Source: Rhodobiaceae bacterium
GTDB lineage: Bacteria; Pseudomonadota; Alphaproteobacteria; RS24
Length of the DNA: 37,852 bases
Assembly: GCA_018660505.1 (NCBI GenBank)
Contig: JABJKE010000035.1
Span: forward strand, 1 to 37,852
Direction: 5' to 3'
In this document: in pieces, positions 16,488-27,027 of the stretch
Numbering within the stretch: position 1 is the first letter of the stretch
Layout: each line of letters begins with the position of its first letter
Notes under the pieces: generated by a model
What the model saw: the letters and a program-made list of their open reading frames with translations, nothing else
Databases searched by the model: none
What the model was told of the DNA's origin: nothing
Position numbers and translations under genes: made by a program

Positions 16488-18269
16488 ATGTTTCGCATCG
16501 GATTTATCGCCAGCTTTTTTATCTGTCTCGCCGCCCCTGCGGCTTGGGCGCAATCTCATGCCATCGCCATGCATGGCCAGCCGCAATTGGCTGAAAATTT
16601 TAACGCCTATAGCTATGCCAATCCCAATGCGCCCCAAGGCGGACAGCTTAAACAAGCACAAATTGGCAGTTTTGACAGTCTCAACCCTTTCTCCATTCGC
16701 GGCAATGCGGCGCGTAACATTCGCGAGCGCGTGTTTGAAAGCCTGCTCGACCGCCATTATGGCGAGGCTTTTGCGCTTTATGGCCTATTGGCCGAAAGCC
16801 TGACCGCCTCGCCCGACCGCTCGCGCGTAACCTTCCAATTGCGCCGCGAAGCCCGCTTTAGCGATGGCACGCCCGTCACGGCACAAGACGTCGCCTTTAC
16901 TTGGAACCTACTGAAAGAACAAGGCCGCCCCAATCATCGCCATTATTACAATCAGGTGAAAAAGCTGGAAACGCCCGGCTCGCATACCGTCGTGTTTCAC
17001 TTCGATAGCGCCAAACCAGACCGCGAATTGCCGCTGATAATCGGCCTGATGCCGATTTTGCCGAAACATGTTTACGAAGACCGCGACATCCAAGCCGCCT
17101 CGCTGGAGCTGCCGCTCGGCTCTGGCCCCTATGCGGTGTCAGAGATTACCCCGGGCGCGCAAGTGCGCTTTGAAAAACGCGAAGACTATTGGGGCCACAA
17201 ATTAGCGCTCAATAAAGGCCGCCATAATATCACCACCTATATTGACGATTATTACCGCGATGACACCACCGCCTTTGAGGCTTTTAAGGCGGGCGAATTG
17301 GACATTTGGTTCGAGAGCAATCCGCAGCGCTGGCAATCTGGGTTTAATTTCCCCGCCGCCAAAGATGGCCGCATCGTCAAACAGGATATTGCGCTCGGCA
17401 CGCCATCGGGATTGCGCGCCTTCGTCTTGAACACCCGCCGCCCGCTATTGGCCGACCCGGTTTTGCGCAAAGCCCTCGACCTCGCCTTTGATTTCGAATG
17501 GATCAATAAAGTGCTCTACGGCGATGTTTACCAACGCACGCAAAGCTATTTCGGCAATACGCCCCTAAGTGCTGCCAATCAAACCGCCAGCGACCAAGAG
17601 TTAGAGCTGTTGCGCGACAGCCCCCTGCCGGTGGAAGCTTTGTTTACTGGATATCTGGCCCCGGTCAGTGACGGCTCGGGCCGAGACCGCAATTTGCGCC
17701 GCCAAGCCATCACCCTCTTGGAAGAAGCGGGCTATGAAATTCGCGGTAAATCTCTATTCACCCCAAGCGGGCAAAAAGTCGAGCTGGAAGTGATGGTGCA
17801 ACGCCGAGGCGATGAAAGATTGGCTTTGTCGTGGCGCCGCATGTTGGCGGGCATCGGCATTGGCTTGAAAGTGCGCCTTATCGATAGCAGCCAATATCAG
17901 CGCCAATTGCAGGTTTTTGACTTCGATATCATCGTCTATAATTACTATGCCTCGCTGTCGCCGGGCAATGAGCAAGCCTATTATTGGGGCAGCCTGGCCG
18001 CCGACACGCAAGGCAGTCGCAATTATGCGGGGCTGAAAGATGCCGGTCTCGACAATGCCGTTCAAGCGTTAACACAAGCCGTTGAGATGGAAGATTTCAC
18101 CCTCGCCGCGCGCGCGCTCGACCGCGCCTTGATGAGCGGGCATTATTTCGTGCCGCTCTATCATAACCCCAAGCAATGGGTGGCGAGCTGGCATTATGTC
18201 GAACAACCAGCCACCCATTCAGCCTATGGGGCGCGCACCGATACTTGGTGGTTAAATCAAGAAAACTAA
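16488..18269 (+). CDS. YejA-like extracellular solute-binding protein (family 5)
   Basis: Periplasmic peptide/oligopeptide-type ABC binding protein, 593 residues. The signal peptide is clear ([21 protein letters not shown], then QSH). The mature start [29 protein letters not shown] is diagnostic of the YejA branch, and [20 protein letters not shown] is the family-5 motif. The start at 16488 has AAGGG 7 bases upstream. YejA binds peptides for the YejBEF permease; here no permease or ATPase gene is next to it, so it is an orphan, probably serving a permease elsewhere. It ends tail-to-tail with the racemase-like gene: the TAA and the opposite-strand TAG overlap by three bases. Confidence 0.9.
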   Translation: MFRIGFIASFFICLAAPAAWAQSHAIAMHGQPQLAENFNAYSYANPNAPQGGQLKQAQIGSFDSLNPFSIRGNAARNIRERVFESLLDRHYGEAFALYGLLAESLTASPDRSRVTFQLRREARFSDGTPVTAQDVAFTWNLLKEQGRPNHRHYYNQVKKLETPGSHTVVFHFDSAKPDRELPLIIGLMPILPKHVYEDRDIQAASLELPLGSGPYAVSEITPGAQVRFEKREDYWGHKLALNKGRHNITTYIDDYYRDDTTAFEAFKAGELDIWFESNPQRWQSGFNFPAAKDGRIVKQDIALGTPSGLRAFVLNTRRPLLADPVLRKALDLAFDFEWINKVLYGDVYQRTQSYFGNTPLSAANQTASDQELELLRDSPLPVEALFTGYLAPVSDGSGRDRNLRRQAITLLEEAGYEIRGKSLFTPSGQKVELEVMVQRRGDERLALSWRRMLAGIGIGLKVRLIDSSQYQRQLQVFDFDIIVYNYYASLSPGNEQAYYWGSLAADTQGSRNYAGLKDAGLDNAVQALTQAVEMEDFTLAARALDRALMSGHYFVPLYHNPKQWVASWHYVEQPATHSAYGARTDTWWLNQEN

Positions 18270-19390
18270 ATCGCTTCGGAAGCTTTCAGCGCTGCAATTT
18301 CAGCGCCCGTAAAACCCCAATCGCTCAGCGCTTCGTCATTATGCTCGCCAACGCCCGGCACGGGGCCCTGAATTTCGCTCGGCGTGCCGGTAAAGCGCGG
18401 CGCCACATTGGGCTGTTTGACGCCAAATTTTTCGACAATCGTCTCGCGCGCTTGGTTGTGCGGGTGATGATAGGCTTCTTCCATATTCAGCACGGGCGCG
18501 AAACAAATATCCGTGCCTTCCATAATCTCGCTCCATTGGTCGCGGGTTTTGGTTTTGAAAACCACTTCCAATTTTTGCTTCAGCGAAGGCCATTGCGATT
18601 TATCGTGTTGCGCATCAAAGGCCGCATCGTCGAGGCCGGCTTTCTCGCGCAGCAGAGCGTAGAACTGCGGCTCAATGGAGCCGATAGAGATAAATTTGCC
18701 ATCGGCGGTTTCATAAGTGTCATAAAACGGCGCCGCGCCATCCAGCATATTGCTATAGGGCTGGTCTTTCCACAGGCCCGCCGCTTGCATGCCGAAGAAC
18801 ATACCCATCAGCGAGGTGGCACCATCGGTCATCGCCGCATCGACCACTTGGCCTTTGCCCGTGGTTTGCGCGCTTACCAAAGCGGCACAAATGCCCATGG
18901 CGAGATATAAAGCCCCGCCGCCAAAGTCTCCCACGAGATTAAGCGGTGGCACGGGCTTATCTTTGCCAATGGCGGCCAGCGCGCCAGTGATGGCGATATA
19001 GTTAATATCGTGACCCGCCGCTTGTGCCAGCGGTCCATATTGTCCCCAGCCTGTCATGCGGCCATAAACCAAAGCGGGATTGCGCGCCAAAGCCACATCG
19101 GGGCCAAGGCCCAAACGCTCCATCACGCCGGGGCGATAGCCCTCTTGCAAAACATGTGCCCCTTCGACCAGTTTCAAAACCGTCTCGACGCCTTGCGGGT
19201 TTTTCAAATCCACGGCGACCGAACGACGCCCACGGCTATGCGGGTCGTTGGGAATGCCGCCGCCGCCGCCTTTGCGGTCGATGCGCAACACTTCTGCGCC
19301 CATATCCGACAATAACATGGCGCAAAAAGGCCCCGGGCCAATGCCCGTCATTTCAATGATTTTAATTCCGCTTAGAGGCCCTTTGCCCAT
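18266..19390 (-). CDS. CaiB/BaiF family, alpha-methylacyl-CoA racemase-like
   Basis: Class III CoA-transferase-fold protein, 374 residues. [35 protein letters not shown] is the family N-terminus. [18 protein letters not shown] (His 127) and [18 protein letters not shown] (Asp 155) align with the proton-transferring His/Asp pair of alpha-methylacyl-CoA racemases, so a racemase (epimerising 2-methylacyl-CoA) is more likely than a CoA-transferase. It would let branched acyl-CoAs enter beta-oxidation. The start at 19390 has GGGAG 8 bases upstream; the frame reaches 19417 without a site. It follows ntrC on the same strand after 83 bases, where many relatives carry ntrY. Confidence 0.88.
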   Translation of the reverse strand: MGKGPLSGIKIIEMTGIGPGPFCAMLLSDMGAEVLRIDRKGGGGGIPNDPHSRGRRSVAVDLKNPQGVETVLKLVEGAHVLQEGYRPGVMERLGLGPDVALARNPALVYGRMTGWGQYGPLAQAAGHDINYIAITGALAAIGKDKPVPPLNLVGDFGGGALYLAMGICAALVSAQTTGKGQVVDAAMTDGATSLMGMFFGMQAAGLWKDQPYSNMLDGAAPFYDTYETADGKFISIGSIEPQFYALLREKAGLDDAAFDAQHDKSQWPSLKQKLEVVFKTKTRDQWSEIMEGTDICFAPVLNMEEAYHHPHNQARETIVEKFGVKQPNVAPRFTGTPSEIQGPVPGVGEHNDEALSDWGFTGAEIAALKASEAI

Positions 19391-19473
19391 AACTCTATCT
19401 CCCAAAAAGGTTTCCATTTGCGCTCAGGCTAGGCGCGCCCGCGCCCAATGACAAGATGAAACAACAGCGGAGA

Positions 19474-20916
19474 TTATTTTTTAGACCCGCGCACCACATC
19501 AATATCCAAATCGCGAATTTTCTTGCGCAGCGTATTGCGGTTAAGCCCTAAAAGCTCCGCCGCTTTGATTTGATTGCCCCGCGTCGCCGATAAGCTCAAC
19601 TCGATAAGCGGTGTTTCGACCTCGCGCAAAACCCGCTCATACAGCCCATTGGGCGGCAGGCCGCTGCCATGGCTTTTGAAATAAGTGCTGAGGTGAAAAT
19701 GCAGACTATCGGTCAAACTGCCGCCCTCTTGGGTTATCGGCGCGGCATCCATATCATTTTCGCTCAACTCCACCCGCACCGCATCGGCGCCAATGACGTC
19801 TTCAACATAAAGCGCGCACAGCCGACGCACGAGGTTTTCCAACTCGCGCACATTGCCGGGCCAGCTATGGGCGCGCAACGCATCCAGCGCCTCATTGTCG
19901 AAACTTTTCGCGACCAGGCCCTCAGCCATGCCGCGTGCCATAAAGTGACGCACAAGGTCTTCAATATCCTCCACCCGCTCGCGCAAGGGCGGCAGGCGCA
20001 GCGGCACCACATTGAGGCGGAAATATAAATCTTCGCGAAACAGTCCTTGGCGAATAAGGCGGCGCAAATCTTGGTGGGTGGCGGCAATAATCCGCACATC
20101 GGTTTTAATCGGGCGACGCCCGCCGATGGTGGTATATTCGCCCTCTTGCAAAACCCGCAACAATCGGGTCTGCGTTTCCATCGGCATATCGCCAATTTCA
20201 TCGAGAAACAAAGTGCCGCCTTCGGCCTGCTCAAAGCGCCCATCCATGCGCTGATTGGCACCCGTAAAGGCGCCCTTCTCATGGCCAAAAAGCTCGCTTT
20301 CAATCAGCTCGCGCGGAATCGCGGCCATATTAATCGCCACGAATTGGCCGCGTTTGCGACTGCCATAATCGTGCAAAGCGCGCGCCACCAGCTCCTTGCC
20401 CGTGCCGCTTTCGCCCGTAATCAGCACCGCCAAATCATTTTGCGTCATCCGTGCCACGGAACGATAAATTTCCTGCATGGCAGGCGAGCCCCCCACCAAG
20501 GGCAGCCCGTCGGCGTCCCCTGCCTCAACCGGAGCGGGCCGCTCGCCCGAAGGCAGCTCGACCGCGCGTTGCACCAATTCGGTTAATTCTCCCAAATCAA
20601 AAGGCTTCGGCAGATAATCGAAAGCCCCTTTTTCGGCCGCCGTAACGGCTGTACCCAAAGTGTTTTTGGCGCTGATGACGATAATCGGTAAATCGGGCCG
20701 CAGCTTCTTGATCCGTGGAATTAAATCAAAGGCATTTTGGTCTGGCATCATGACATCGGTCACAATCACATCGCCCTCGCCATTGCTGACCCATTGCCAA
20801 AGCGAAGCGGCGGTGCCGCCGGCGCGCACATCAAAGCCGGCGCGGGTGAGCGCTTGCGTTAAAACGGTGCGAATGGCGCTATCATCATCCGCAACCAGAA
20901 CAGTTCCCTTACTCAT
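19474..20916 (-). CDS. ntrC: Nitrogen regulation response regulator NtrC
   Basis: Sigma-54-dependent activator of 480 residues, full length. Receiver domain: [14 protein letters not shown], phosphoacceptor Asp54 in VTDVMMPD, and Lys in YLPKPF. AAA+ domain: Walker A GESGTGKE (about 168-175), the sigma-54 contact loop GAFTGA (about 215-220) and Walker [13 protein letters not shown]. The C-terminal Fis-type helix-turn-helix is at [24 protein letters not shown]. Phosphorylated by NtrB under nitrogen limitation, it activates nitrogen-assimilation genes. The ATG overlaps the ntrB stop (ATGA) with GGGAG ahead of it. An in-frame upstream extension to 21039 only shadows ntrB. It is third in dusB-ntrB-ntrC. 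Confidence 0.97.
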   Translation of the reverse strand: MSKGTVLVADDDSAIRTVLTQALTRAGFDVRAGGTAASLWQWVSNGEGDVIVTDVMMPDQNAFDLIPRIKKLRPDLPIIVISAKNTLGTAVTAAEKGAFDYLPKPFDLGELTELVQRAVELPSGERPAPVEAGDADGLPLVGGSPAMQEIYRSVARMTQNDLAVLITGESGTGKELVARALHDYGSRKRGQFVAINMAAIPRELIESELFGHEKGAFTGANQRMDGRFEQAEGGTLFLDEIGDMPMETQTRLLRVLQEGEYTTIGGRRPIKTDVRIIAATHQDLRRLIRQGLFREDLYFRLNVVPLRLPPLRERVEDIEDLVRHFMARGMAEGLVAKSFDNEALDALRAHSWPGNVRELENLVRRLCALYVEDVIGADAVRVELSENDMDAAPITQEGGSLTDSLHFHLSTYFKSHGSGLPPNGLYERVLREVETPLIELSLSATRGNQIKAAELLGLNRNTLRKKIRDLDIDVVRGSKK

Positions 20917-22157
20917 AAACGCTCTCCCAGAACATCCGTTGAATTTTCTTTGGCGCTGCCCGTCGTTGGTGGCGCCACGCGCGGTTTGGCAATCGGCAGG
21001 CGCACACAAAATACCGTTTGCCCGGGCTGGCTTTCGCACTCAATAGTGCCGCCATGATCGCCGATAATCTTTGCCACCAAAGCCAACCCAAGCCCTGTGC
21101 CCGTCGCTTTGGTGGTCACGAAAGGGTCGAATAAATGCGATTTAATGTCTTCGGGCACGCCCGCGCCATTGTCGATAACGCGAAACTCTAGCGGCAAGCT
21201 GACCGGCTTGGCCCGCCCTGGCATCGACAAGCGCACGCCGGGGCGAAATGAGGAGACCAATTTAATCTCGGCCTTTTTCCCTTCCGCCGCCTCGGCAGCG
21301 TTTTTCACCAGATTGAGGAATACTTGCGTCAGCAAGTCTTTATTGCCCTGCACCAGCGGCAAGGACGGGTCGTAATCTTCCGTGAATTTAACATGCTCGC
21401 CAAAGCCAGAGCTGGCCAGCAAGCGCACATGGCCCAGCACCGCATGGACGTTTACCCCGTCCTCCATATTGGCATGGGTTTCGGTAAATTGCTCGAACTG
21501 GTCAACCAATCCAGCGATGCGGTCGGTCTCATCGCAAATCAATTGCGTGAGCTCGACGTTTTCGGGGCTGGCATCGCTTTCCAATAATTGCGCCGCGCCT
21601 TTAATGCCAGACAGCGGATTTTTTATCTCATGCGCCAACATCGCCGACATGGCCGACACCGAACGCGCCGCGCCCCGATGGGTCAGCTGGCGGTCCATAT
21701 GCTGGGCAATCGAGCGCGGCTGCACCACCACCAGCGCTTGCCAGTCGCGGCCCCCGCCGCTTGCGACATCCGAAGGCGAAACATGCAAATCGACAATGCG
21801 GTCGCTGCTGGTACTGCCCCCATAAAGGTCGCCCGAAGTGGGCGCGCCGAGGTCGATGCCATATTCATTAAAGCTCACCCGATGGTCCAAACAGCGCTCG
21901 ATGAGCCCGACCACTGGACTGCCAAAAGGCATGACCCGCTCGACATGTTGCCGCCGCAATATCGACAGGCCCACGCCAAAAAACTCCTGTGCCGCAAAAT
22001 TGGCATAAGTGACAAACCGATTGGCGCCAATGGCCAATACCGGCTGGGGAAGCGCATCGAGAATGCGTTTTTCATCCGCCCCTAGATTTCCCTTGAGATT
22101 TCCCTTGAGGTTTCCCGCGAGATTTCCCGCGCCCTCTGGTGACGTCGATAAGGCCAT
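20913..22157 (-). CDS. ntrB: Nitrogen regulation histidine kinase NtrB
   Basis: Soluble two-component kinase, 414 residues. An N-terminal PAS domain (about 30-150) is followed by the phosphoacceptor box [18 protein letters not shown] (His 176), an N box [11 protein letters not shown], and the ATP-binding G boxes [10 protein letters not shown] and [19 protein letters not shown]. It phosphorylates or dephosphorylates NtrC under control of PII protein. The ATG shares a base with the dusB stop (TAATG) and its end overlaps ntrC, so the three genes are coupled. Unusual: residues 11-25 are four tandem copies of a GNL(K/A) unit encoded by a 12-bp direct repeat, ahead of the PAS domain, where family members have no such feature. 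Confidence 0.96.
   Translation of the reverse strand: MALSTSPEGAGNLAGNLKGNLKGNLGADEKRILDALPQPVLAIGANRFVTYANFAAQEFFGVGLSILRRQHVERVMPFGSPVVGLIERCLDHRVSFNEYGIDLGAPTSGDLYGGSTSSDRIVDLHVSPSDVASGGGRDWQALVVVQPRSIAQHMDRQLTHRGAARSVSAMSAMLAHEIKNPLSGIKGAAQLLESDASPENVELTQLICDETDRIAGLVDQFEQFTETHANMEDGVNVHAVLGHVRLLASSGFGEHVKFTEDYDPSLPLVQGNKDLLTQVFLNLVKNAAEAAEGKKAEIKLVSSFRPGVRLSMPGRAKPVSLPLEFRVIDNGAGVPEDIKSHLFDPFVTTKATGTGLGLALVAKIIGDHGGTIECESQPGQTVFCVRLPIAKPRVAPPTTGSAKENSTDVLGERL
22084..22131. repeat. Four tandem 12-bp repeats in the ntrB start region
   Basis: Four 12-base units stand head to tail (22084-22095, 22096-22107, 22108-22119, 22120-22131). The first two are identical (AGATTTCCCTTG); the third and fourth differ by one to three bases. 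Because the unit is a multiple of three, changes in copy number would keep the ntrB frame and only alter the length of the N-terminal linker. Confidence 0.9.
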
Positions 22158-23158
22158 TACGCTGCCTCCTGTTGGGCTTGTTGGATTTGGGTTTCATACA
22201 TTTCTTGCATCGCCGCCAAAACCACCTGCGGATTATGCGAACGGCAAATCTGCGCCCGCATCTCGCGCCCTGCTTGGACGCCCATAAAACTTTCGATGAA
22301 GCCCGCAATATGTTTGCGCCCCACTCGAACCCCTAAATAATCGCCGTAGAGGGCCAAACAAGCGGCGTACCAATCTTGGAAAATCTGCCATTGCGCCTTG
22401 CGGCACGGGTCGGGTGCCCATGTGCCGTGGTCGAGATAGCCCGCGATTTGACCCAGCAACCAAGGCCGCCCAACCGCCGCACGGCCCACCATAACCCCCG
22501 CCGCCCCCGAGGCTTCAAGCGCGGCTTTCGCCGTCTCGCCATCGATAATATCGCCATTGACGAGAACCGGAATATCGACCGCCGAAACCGTCTCGGCGAT
22601 GGCCTGCCAATTGGCTTTGCCTTTATAAAACTGGCAACGCGTGCGCCCATGCACGGTAATCATCTGCACGCCGAGCCCTTGCGCCACGCAGGCCAAATGC
22701 GGCGCGTTCAAACTATCGTCATCCCAGCCCAGTCGCATTTTCAAAGTCACGGGTTTGGAGCTGCCCTCGCAGGTGGCAGCGATAATGCTCTCGGCCAAAG
22801 CCTCGTCGCGCATCAAGGCCGAGCCCGAAAGCCCGCCAGTGACTTGGCGCGACGGGCAGCCCATATTAATGTCCACAATATCAGCGCCCGCCTCGCAGGC
22901 CAGTTTCGCGCCTTCGCGCATCCAATGCGGATCGCGCCCAGCCAATTGCAACATGAAAGGCGTGAGCCCCGCCCCTTCGGCGCGCAATAACACATCGGGG
23001 CGCGCCTTTACCCATTCCTCGCTGGCCACCATTTCAGACACCACTTGCGCCGAGCTGACTTTCGACACGCATTGGCGAAACGCTAAATCCGTGACCCCCG
23101 ACATGGGCGCCAGCAAAACGCGGCTGTTCAAAATCGTGCTGCCAAGGGAAATGGTCAT
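22157..23158 (-). CDS. dusB: tRNA-dihydrouridine synthase DusB (NifR3)
   Basis: FMN-dependent enzyme that reduces uridines in the tRNA D-loop using NADPH; 333 residues. [44 protein letters not shown] (with the catalytic Cys), [26 protein letters not shown] and [15 protein letters not shown] are the family signatures. The ATG at 23158 fits the family start ([21 protein letters not shown]); a TTG at 23185 would add nine residues. No strong ribosome site is visible. It is the first gene of the dusB-ntrB-ntrC operon, an arrangement long known in alphaproteobacteria as nifR3-ntrBC, and diverges from ispDF. Confidence 0.95.
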   Translation of the reverse strand: MTISLGSTILNSRVLLAPMSGVTDLAFRQCVSKVSSAQVVSEMVASEEWVKARPDVLLRAEGAGLTPFMLQLAGRDPHWMREGAKLACEAGADIVDINMGCPSRQVTGGLSGSALMRDEALAESIIAATCEGSSKPVTLKMRLGWDDDSLNAPHLACVAQGLGVQMITVHGRTRCQFYKGKANWQAIAETVSAVDIPVLVNGDIIDGETAKAALEASGAAGVMVGRAAVGRPWLLGQIAGYLDHGTWAPDPCRKAQWQIFQDWYAACLALYGDYLGVRVGRKHIAGFIESFMGVQAGREMRAQICRSHNPQVVLAAMQEMYETQIQQAQQEAA

Positions 23159-23268
23159 TATTTGGGCATAACTTTCAAGTTTCAAAGATTGCCTAAAATG
23201 CGGGCAAAACCTGCCAAAAGCAAGAATATAAATCGCAAAATGGTTTGAATAAGTGTAAAACAGTCCCC

Positions 23269-24471
23269 ATGAGTACCGTTAATACGAACGCCGCCTTGAT
23301 TGTTGCCGCCGGACGTGGACATCGTGCTGGCGAAGGCTTGCCGAAACAATACCGCCGTTTACCAGGCGGCAATGGCGAGACCGTTCTATCGGCGACGCTC
23401 AAAGCTTTTGCCCATCACAAAGAAATAGACAGGCTTTGCGTGGTCATTCATCCAGATGATGTAGAACTATACAATCAGAGCCTTAACTATCTCAATTGTA
23501 TTGATAATATAACCTTCGTATACGGCGGCGAAACGCGTCAGATATCGGTGTTTCATGGCTTACAAGAGCTTTCGAAAACGCCGCCCAAACAAGTACTCAT
23601 CCATGACGGCGCGCGCCCCTATGTGAGCCCAGAGCTTATCTCGCGCTGCCTCACAGGTCTGGGGTCGGCGGCGGGCGCCATTCCCGCCCTTGAGGTTAGC
23701 GACACGCTGAAGCGGGCGGACAAGGGCACGATTACCGAAACCGTTTCGCGCGATGGCCTATGGCGGGCGCAAACCCCGCAAGCTTTTCGGTTTGACGCCA
23801 TCCTCGCGGCCCACGCCAAAGCCCCGAATTTACCGCAGCTGACCGATGATGCGGCGATTGCCGAATTGGCTGGCCTGCCGCTGGCCATTGTGGCGGGCGA
23901 GGCGCGCAATGTTAAACTAACCCGCCCGGAAGACTTTGCCGCCCCGACGCGCCAGTGGCTGCCGCGCACGGGCAGTGGTTTCGACGTGCATAAATTGGGC
24001 GAGGCAGGCAGTGCGGAGACGATTATGCTTAGCGGCGTGACAGTGGCGCACAACCGCGCCCTCCTCGGCCATAGCGACGCTGATGTGGCGCTTCATGCGG
24101 TTACCGACGCCCTCTTGGGGGCTTTGGCGCAAGGCGATATTGGCGACCATTTCCCGCCATCCGACGCGGCGCATAAAGACCGCCCCTCTCGAGATTTTTT
24201 AGCCCATGCCGTCAAGCTGGCCGAGCAAGCCATGGCGCAGCTCACCCACATCGATTTAACGATTATCTGCGAGCAGCCGAAAATCGCGCCTTATCGCGAG
24301 GCCATGCGCGCAAAAATCAGCGAGATTACCGGCCTCGATATCGCCAGTGTCTCGGTAAAGGCCACCACAACCGAGGGGCTTGGGTTTACCGGTCGCGGCG
24401 AAGGCATTGCCGCCCAATCGACGCTCACCCTATTGCTTCCTGACGATGGCGGAGAAAAGGGGGTCTTATGA
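23269..24471 (+). CDS. ispDF: Bifunctional IspD/IspF, MEP isoprenoid pathway
   Basis: Fusion enzyme of 400 residues catalysing two steps of the non-mevalonate pathway: CTP-dependent formation of CDP-methylerythritol (IspD) and cyclisation to MEcPP (IspF). The IspD half (about 1-225) has AALIVAAGRGHRAGEGLPKQY, VLIHDGARPYVSPELI and WRAQTPQAF. The IspF half has GSGFDVHKLG, GHSDADVALHAVTDALLGALAQGDIGDHFPPSD (metal ligands Asp, His, His) and VKATTTEGLGFTGRGEGIAAQ. The ATG at 23269 is the natural start; a TTG upstream adds eight odd residues. The IspDF fusion is common in alphaproteobacteria. The last codons overlap pgpA. Confidence 0.96.
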   Translation: MSTVNTNAALIVAAGRGHRAGEGLPKQYRRLPGGNGETVLSATLKAFAHHKEIDRLCVVIHPDDVELYNQSLNYLNCIDNITFVYGGETRQISVFHGLQELSKTPPKQVLIHDGARPYVSPELISRCLTGLGSAAGAIPALEVSDTLKRADKGTITETVSRDGLWRAQTPQAFRFDAILAAHAKAPNLPQLTDDAAIAELAGLPLAIVAGEARNVKLTRPEDFAAPTRQWLPRTGSGFDVHKLGEAGSAETIMLSGVTVAHNRALLGHSDADVALHAVTDALLGALAQGDIGDHFPPSDAAHKDRPSRDFLAHAVKLAEQAMAQLTHIDLTIICEQPKIAPYREAMRAKISEITGLDIASVSVKATTTEGLGFTGRGEGIAAQSTLTLLLPDDGGEKGVL

Positions 24472-24977
24472 TGTTTCATAAACTTCCGACGCATTTGAAA
24501 CCGACGTCCTCGGCGGCACTGATTGCCACGTTTTTTGGCAGCGGCCTGTTAAAACCCGCCTCTGGCACTTGGGGCACGCTGGCCGCGCTTTACCCAGGCT
24601 TTCTGATTGCCGATTATTTTGGCGCCTATGGTTTGCTCGCCGCCGCCGCCCTGGCCTATGGGCTCGGCCATTGGGCCAGCACGCAATGGATCGCGCAATC
24701 GGTCGACAAAGACCCCTCGCCCATCGTCATCGATGAGGTGGTCGGCATGTGGCTCACCCTGATGGCCATCAGCGTGCCGATAAATGCCGACCTGTTAACG
24801 CCCGGAAATATTCTCTTGGCGTTTGTCCTGTTTCGGATTTTCGACATTCTCAAACCGTGGCCCGTGGCTTGGGCCGATAGCTCGCTGAAAGGCGCCAATG
24901 GCATTATGGTCGATGATGTCTTGGCCGGAATATTGGCAGGTCTATTTCTCTTCGCCTTACATTTTAAGTTTCACTAA
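24468..24977 (+). CDS. pgpA: Phosphatidylglycerophosphatase A
   Basis: Inner-membrane phosphatase removing the phosphate from phosphatidylglycerophosphate, 169 residues. TFFGSGLLKPASGTWGTLAAL is the N-terminal signature, VIDEVVGMWLTL carries the acidic metal-binding pair, and FRIFDILKPWPVAWADSSLKGANGIMVDDVLAGILAG is the C-terminal signature; about four hydrophobic segments lie between them. The ATG overlaps the stop of ispDF by 4 bases; a second ATG follows directly at 24471. Placement between ispDF and cinA matches other alphaproteobacteria. Confidence 0.95.
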   Translation: MMFHKLPTHLKPTSSAALIATFFGSGLLKPASGTWGTLAALYPGFLIADYFGAYGLLAAAALAYGLGHWASTQWIAQSVDKDPSPIVIDEVVGMWLTLMAISVPINADLLTPGNILLAFVLFRIFDILKPWPVAWADSSLKGANGIMVDDVLAGILAGLFLFALHFKFH

Positions 24978-25003
24978 GATAACCATCTCACTGGGAGCCC
25001 CTC

Positions 25004-25492
25004 ATGTTATTCGACAAAAACCTTACCGATAAAGCCAGCCAAGTGCTGAAAACCTGTGGCGAAAAGCACATGCGCGTCGCCACCGCCGAAAGCTGCACGG
25101 GCGGGCTTATTTCGGCGCTCTTAACCGAAATTCCGGGCTCCTCTGTGGTTATCGGGCGCAGTTTTGTTACCTATTCCAATCGGGCCAAACATGAGGTTTT
25201 GAACGTGCCTGCCGCGCTGTTGCAACAACATGGCGCGGTGTCGGAGGAAGTGGTTTGTGCCATGGCGCAAAATACTTTCGATATGACCAGCGCGCATCTC
25301 ACCATCGCGGTGTCTGGCATTGCCGGCCCCGGCGGCGGCTCGGCCGAGAAACCTGCTGGCACCGTGCATATGGCCACTTGCACGCAAGGCGGCGTGCATC
25401 ACGTCCGCCAATCTTTCGGCGATATCGGCCGCACGCAAGTCCGCCTCGCCACTGTCGATGCCGCCATGGATATGTTGCTGGCCCAGCTCTGA
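25004..25492 (+). CDS. CinA C-terminal-domain amidohydrolase (PncC type)
   Basis: Stand-alone nicotinamide-nucleotide amidohydrolase, 162 residues, which converts NMN to nicotinate mononucleotide for NAD salvage. RVATAESCTGGLISALLTEIPGSS (with the catalytic Ser at about 30) and TIAVSGIAGPGGGSAEKPAGTVHMA are the diagnostic motifs. The larger CinA proteins have an extra N-terminal domain that is absent here. GGGAG lies 6 bases before the ATG. It is the third gene of ispDF-pgpA-cinA and converges with the COQ10-like gene after only two bases. Confidence 0.93.
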   Translation: MLFDKNLTDKASQVLKTCGEKHMRVATAESCTGGLISALLTEIPGSSVVIGRSFVTYSNRAKHEVLNVPAALLQQHGAVSEEVVCAMAQNTFDMTSAHLTIAVSGIAGPGGGSAEKPAGTVHMATCTQGGVHHVRQSFGDIGRTQVRLATVDAAMDMLLAQL

Positions 25493-25494
25493 GG

Positions 25495-25935
25495 CTAAAT
25501 TTCGGTATAAATCTCGCGGGCGCGATCTTCAAAGGCGGCGACGAAACGCTCGACCACTTTGCCCATCATCGGCTGCAAGACGCGGCGCAACAGCGGCACG
25601 TTAAACTCGAATTGCAGCTCGAAATGAACCGTGCTGCCGCCCTCTGGTTTGTCGACGAATTGCCATTGATTGAACAAATGACGAAACGGGCCCTTGGCCT
25701 GTTTTACCGTCACGCTTAGCGGCGCCTGCCCCATCTCGATGCGGCTGGTATAGGTTTCGCGCAAGAACTTATAGCCAATGGCTAAATCTGCCAGCATATG
25801 CGCCGCACTGCGCTCGCGAACTCGGGCGGCTGTGCAATAGGGAATAAATTCATCATATTTATCGACATCGCAAATCAGCTCAAACATCTGCTGCGCGGTG
25901 AACGGGCTTTCTCGCGTGAGCTTCATCGATTGCAT
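25495..25935 (-). CDS. COQ10/RatA-like SRPBCC lipid-binding protein
   Basis: START-like (SRPBCC) fold protein, 146 residues, of the polyketide cyclase / COQ10 / RatA family. SPFTAQQMFELICDVDKYDEFIPYCTAARV is the family N-terminus and FELQFEFNVPLLRRVLQPMMGKVVERFVAAFEDRAREIY the C-terminal helix. In mitochondria COQ10 binds ubiquinone and supports respiration; in some bacteria the homologue is called RatA. A ubiquinone-chaperone role is the better guess next to lipA, as in many alphaproteobacteria. The ATG is 2 bases beyond the lipA stop; a second ATG sits three codons on. Translation is probably coupled to lipA. Confidence 0.88.
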   Translation of the reverse strand: MQSMKLTRESPFTAQQMFELICDVDKYDEFIPYCTAARVRERSAAHMLADLAIGYKFLRETYTSRIEMGQAPLSVTVKQAKGPFRHLFNQWQFVDKPEGGSTVHFELQFEFNVPLLRRVLQPMMGKVVERFVAAFEDRAREIYTEI

Positions 25936-25936
25936 A

Positions 25937-26926
25937 TCAGCGCGTCTTTTCCTCAGCTTTGGTCTGCTGGGCGACGCGCGCCGCTTTTAGCTTTTCAAAA
26001 TCAGCATCCGCATGATGCGAGGAGCGCGTGAGCGGCGTCGCGGAAACCATCAAGAAGCCTTTGGCATTGGCAAGCTTGCTGTAGCCGTCAAATTCTTCGG
26101 GCGTCACAAAGCGGTCAATCGGGGCGTGTTTGCGGGTCGGCTGCAAATATTGCCCGATGGTAATGAAATCAATCGTGGCCGAGCGCATGTCATCCATCAC
26201 TTGCATCACTTCCTCGCGCGCCTCGCCAAGCCCAACCATAATGCCCGACTTGGTAAAAATATCTGGGTCGAGCTGTTTGACGCGCTGCAATAAATTCAGC
26301 GAATGGAAATAGCGCGCCCCCGGTCGAATGGACAAATAAAGCCGCGGCACGGTTTCCAAATTATGATTGAAGACATCGGGCTTGGCCGCAACAACCACCT
26401 CGAGGGCACCCTCTTTGCGCAGAAAATCGGGCGTCAATATTTCCACCGTCGTGCCCGCCGACGCCGCTCGAATGGCGTGGATGGTATCGGCAAAATGTTG
26501 CGCCCCGCCATCGGCTAGGTCATCGCGGTCCACCGAGGTAATCACCACATGGTTCAACCCGAGTTTCGCCACCGCATCGCCCACGCGGGCGGGTTCTTGG
26601 CCATCCACGGCCAGCGGCACGCCGGTGCTGACATTGCAAAACGCACAGGCGCGGGTGCAAATCTCGCCTAAAATCATAAAGGTGGCATGTTTTTGCGACC
26701 AGCATTCGCCGATATTCGGGCAAGCGGCCTCTTCGCACACGGTGACCAGATTATGCTCTTTCACAATCGCCTTGGTTTCGGCATAGACGGGCGAGCCCGG
26801 GGCTTTGGCGCGAATCCATTTGGGTTTGCGCAAAATGGCGCTATCCGGATTTTTCGCTTTTTCCGGATGGCGCGCCTTGGCTGGCTTTTTCGGGTCGTCC
26901 GATAGAGTATCAATCACCACAGTCAT
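25937..26926 (-). CDS. lipA: Lipoyl synthase
   Basis: Radical SAM enzyme that inserts two sulfurs into octanoyl groups on the E2 and H proteins; 329 residues. The auxiliary-cluster cysteines are in [14 protein letters not shown] (64, 69, 75) and the radical SAM cluster in CTRACAFC (90, 94, 97). [35 protein letters not shown] and a C-terminal RSSHHAD (usually RSSYHA, here His for Tyr) complete the set. The start at 26926 is the natural ATG; the longer frame begins with TTG at 26944. No strong ribosome site is seen. It is cotranscribed with the COQ10-like gene. Confidence 0.97.
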   Translation of the reverse strand: MTVVIDTLSDDPKKPAKARHPEKAKNPDSAILRKPKWIRAKAPGSPVYAETKAIVKEHNLVTVCEEAACPNIGECWSQKHATFMILGEICTRACAFCNVSTGVPLAVDGQEPARVGDAVAKLGLNHVVITSVDRDDLADGGAQHFADTIHAIRAASAGTTVEILTPDFLRKEGALEVVVAAKPDVFNHNLETVPRLYLSIRPGARYFHSLNLLQRVKQLDPDIFTKSGIMVGLGEAREEVMQVMDDMRSATIDFITIGQYLQPTRKHAPIDRFVTPEEFDGYSKLANAKGFLMVSATPLTRSSHHADADFEKLKAARVAQQTKAEEKTR

Positions 26927-27027
26927 AAGCTTTATATAAGCCAAATGCCCGCATAAGAACAGGCGCGAATATCACGCCAGACCCGACTGGCAGGGCAAAA
27001 CATTTAAAACTCACGAGATATGGAGGC

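Noticed and set aside
18176-18910. A 244-residue plus-strand open frame opposite the racemase-like gene
   Set aside because: Antisense shadow of a conserved gene; the composition (many Arg, His, Phe) is that of a reverse-complement frame.
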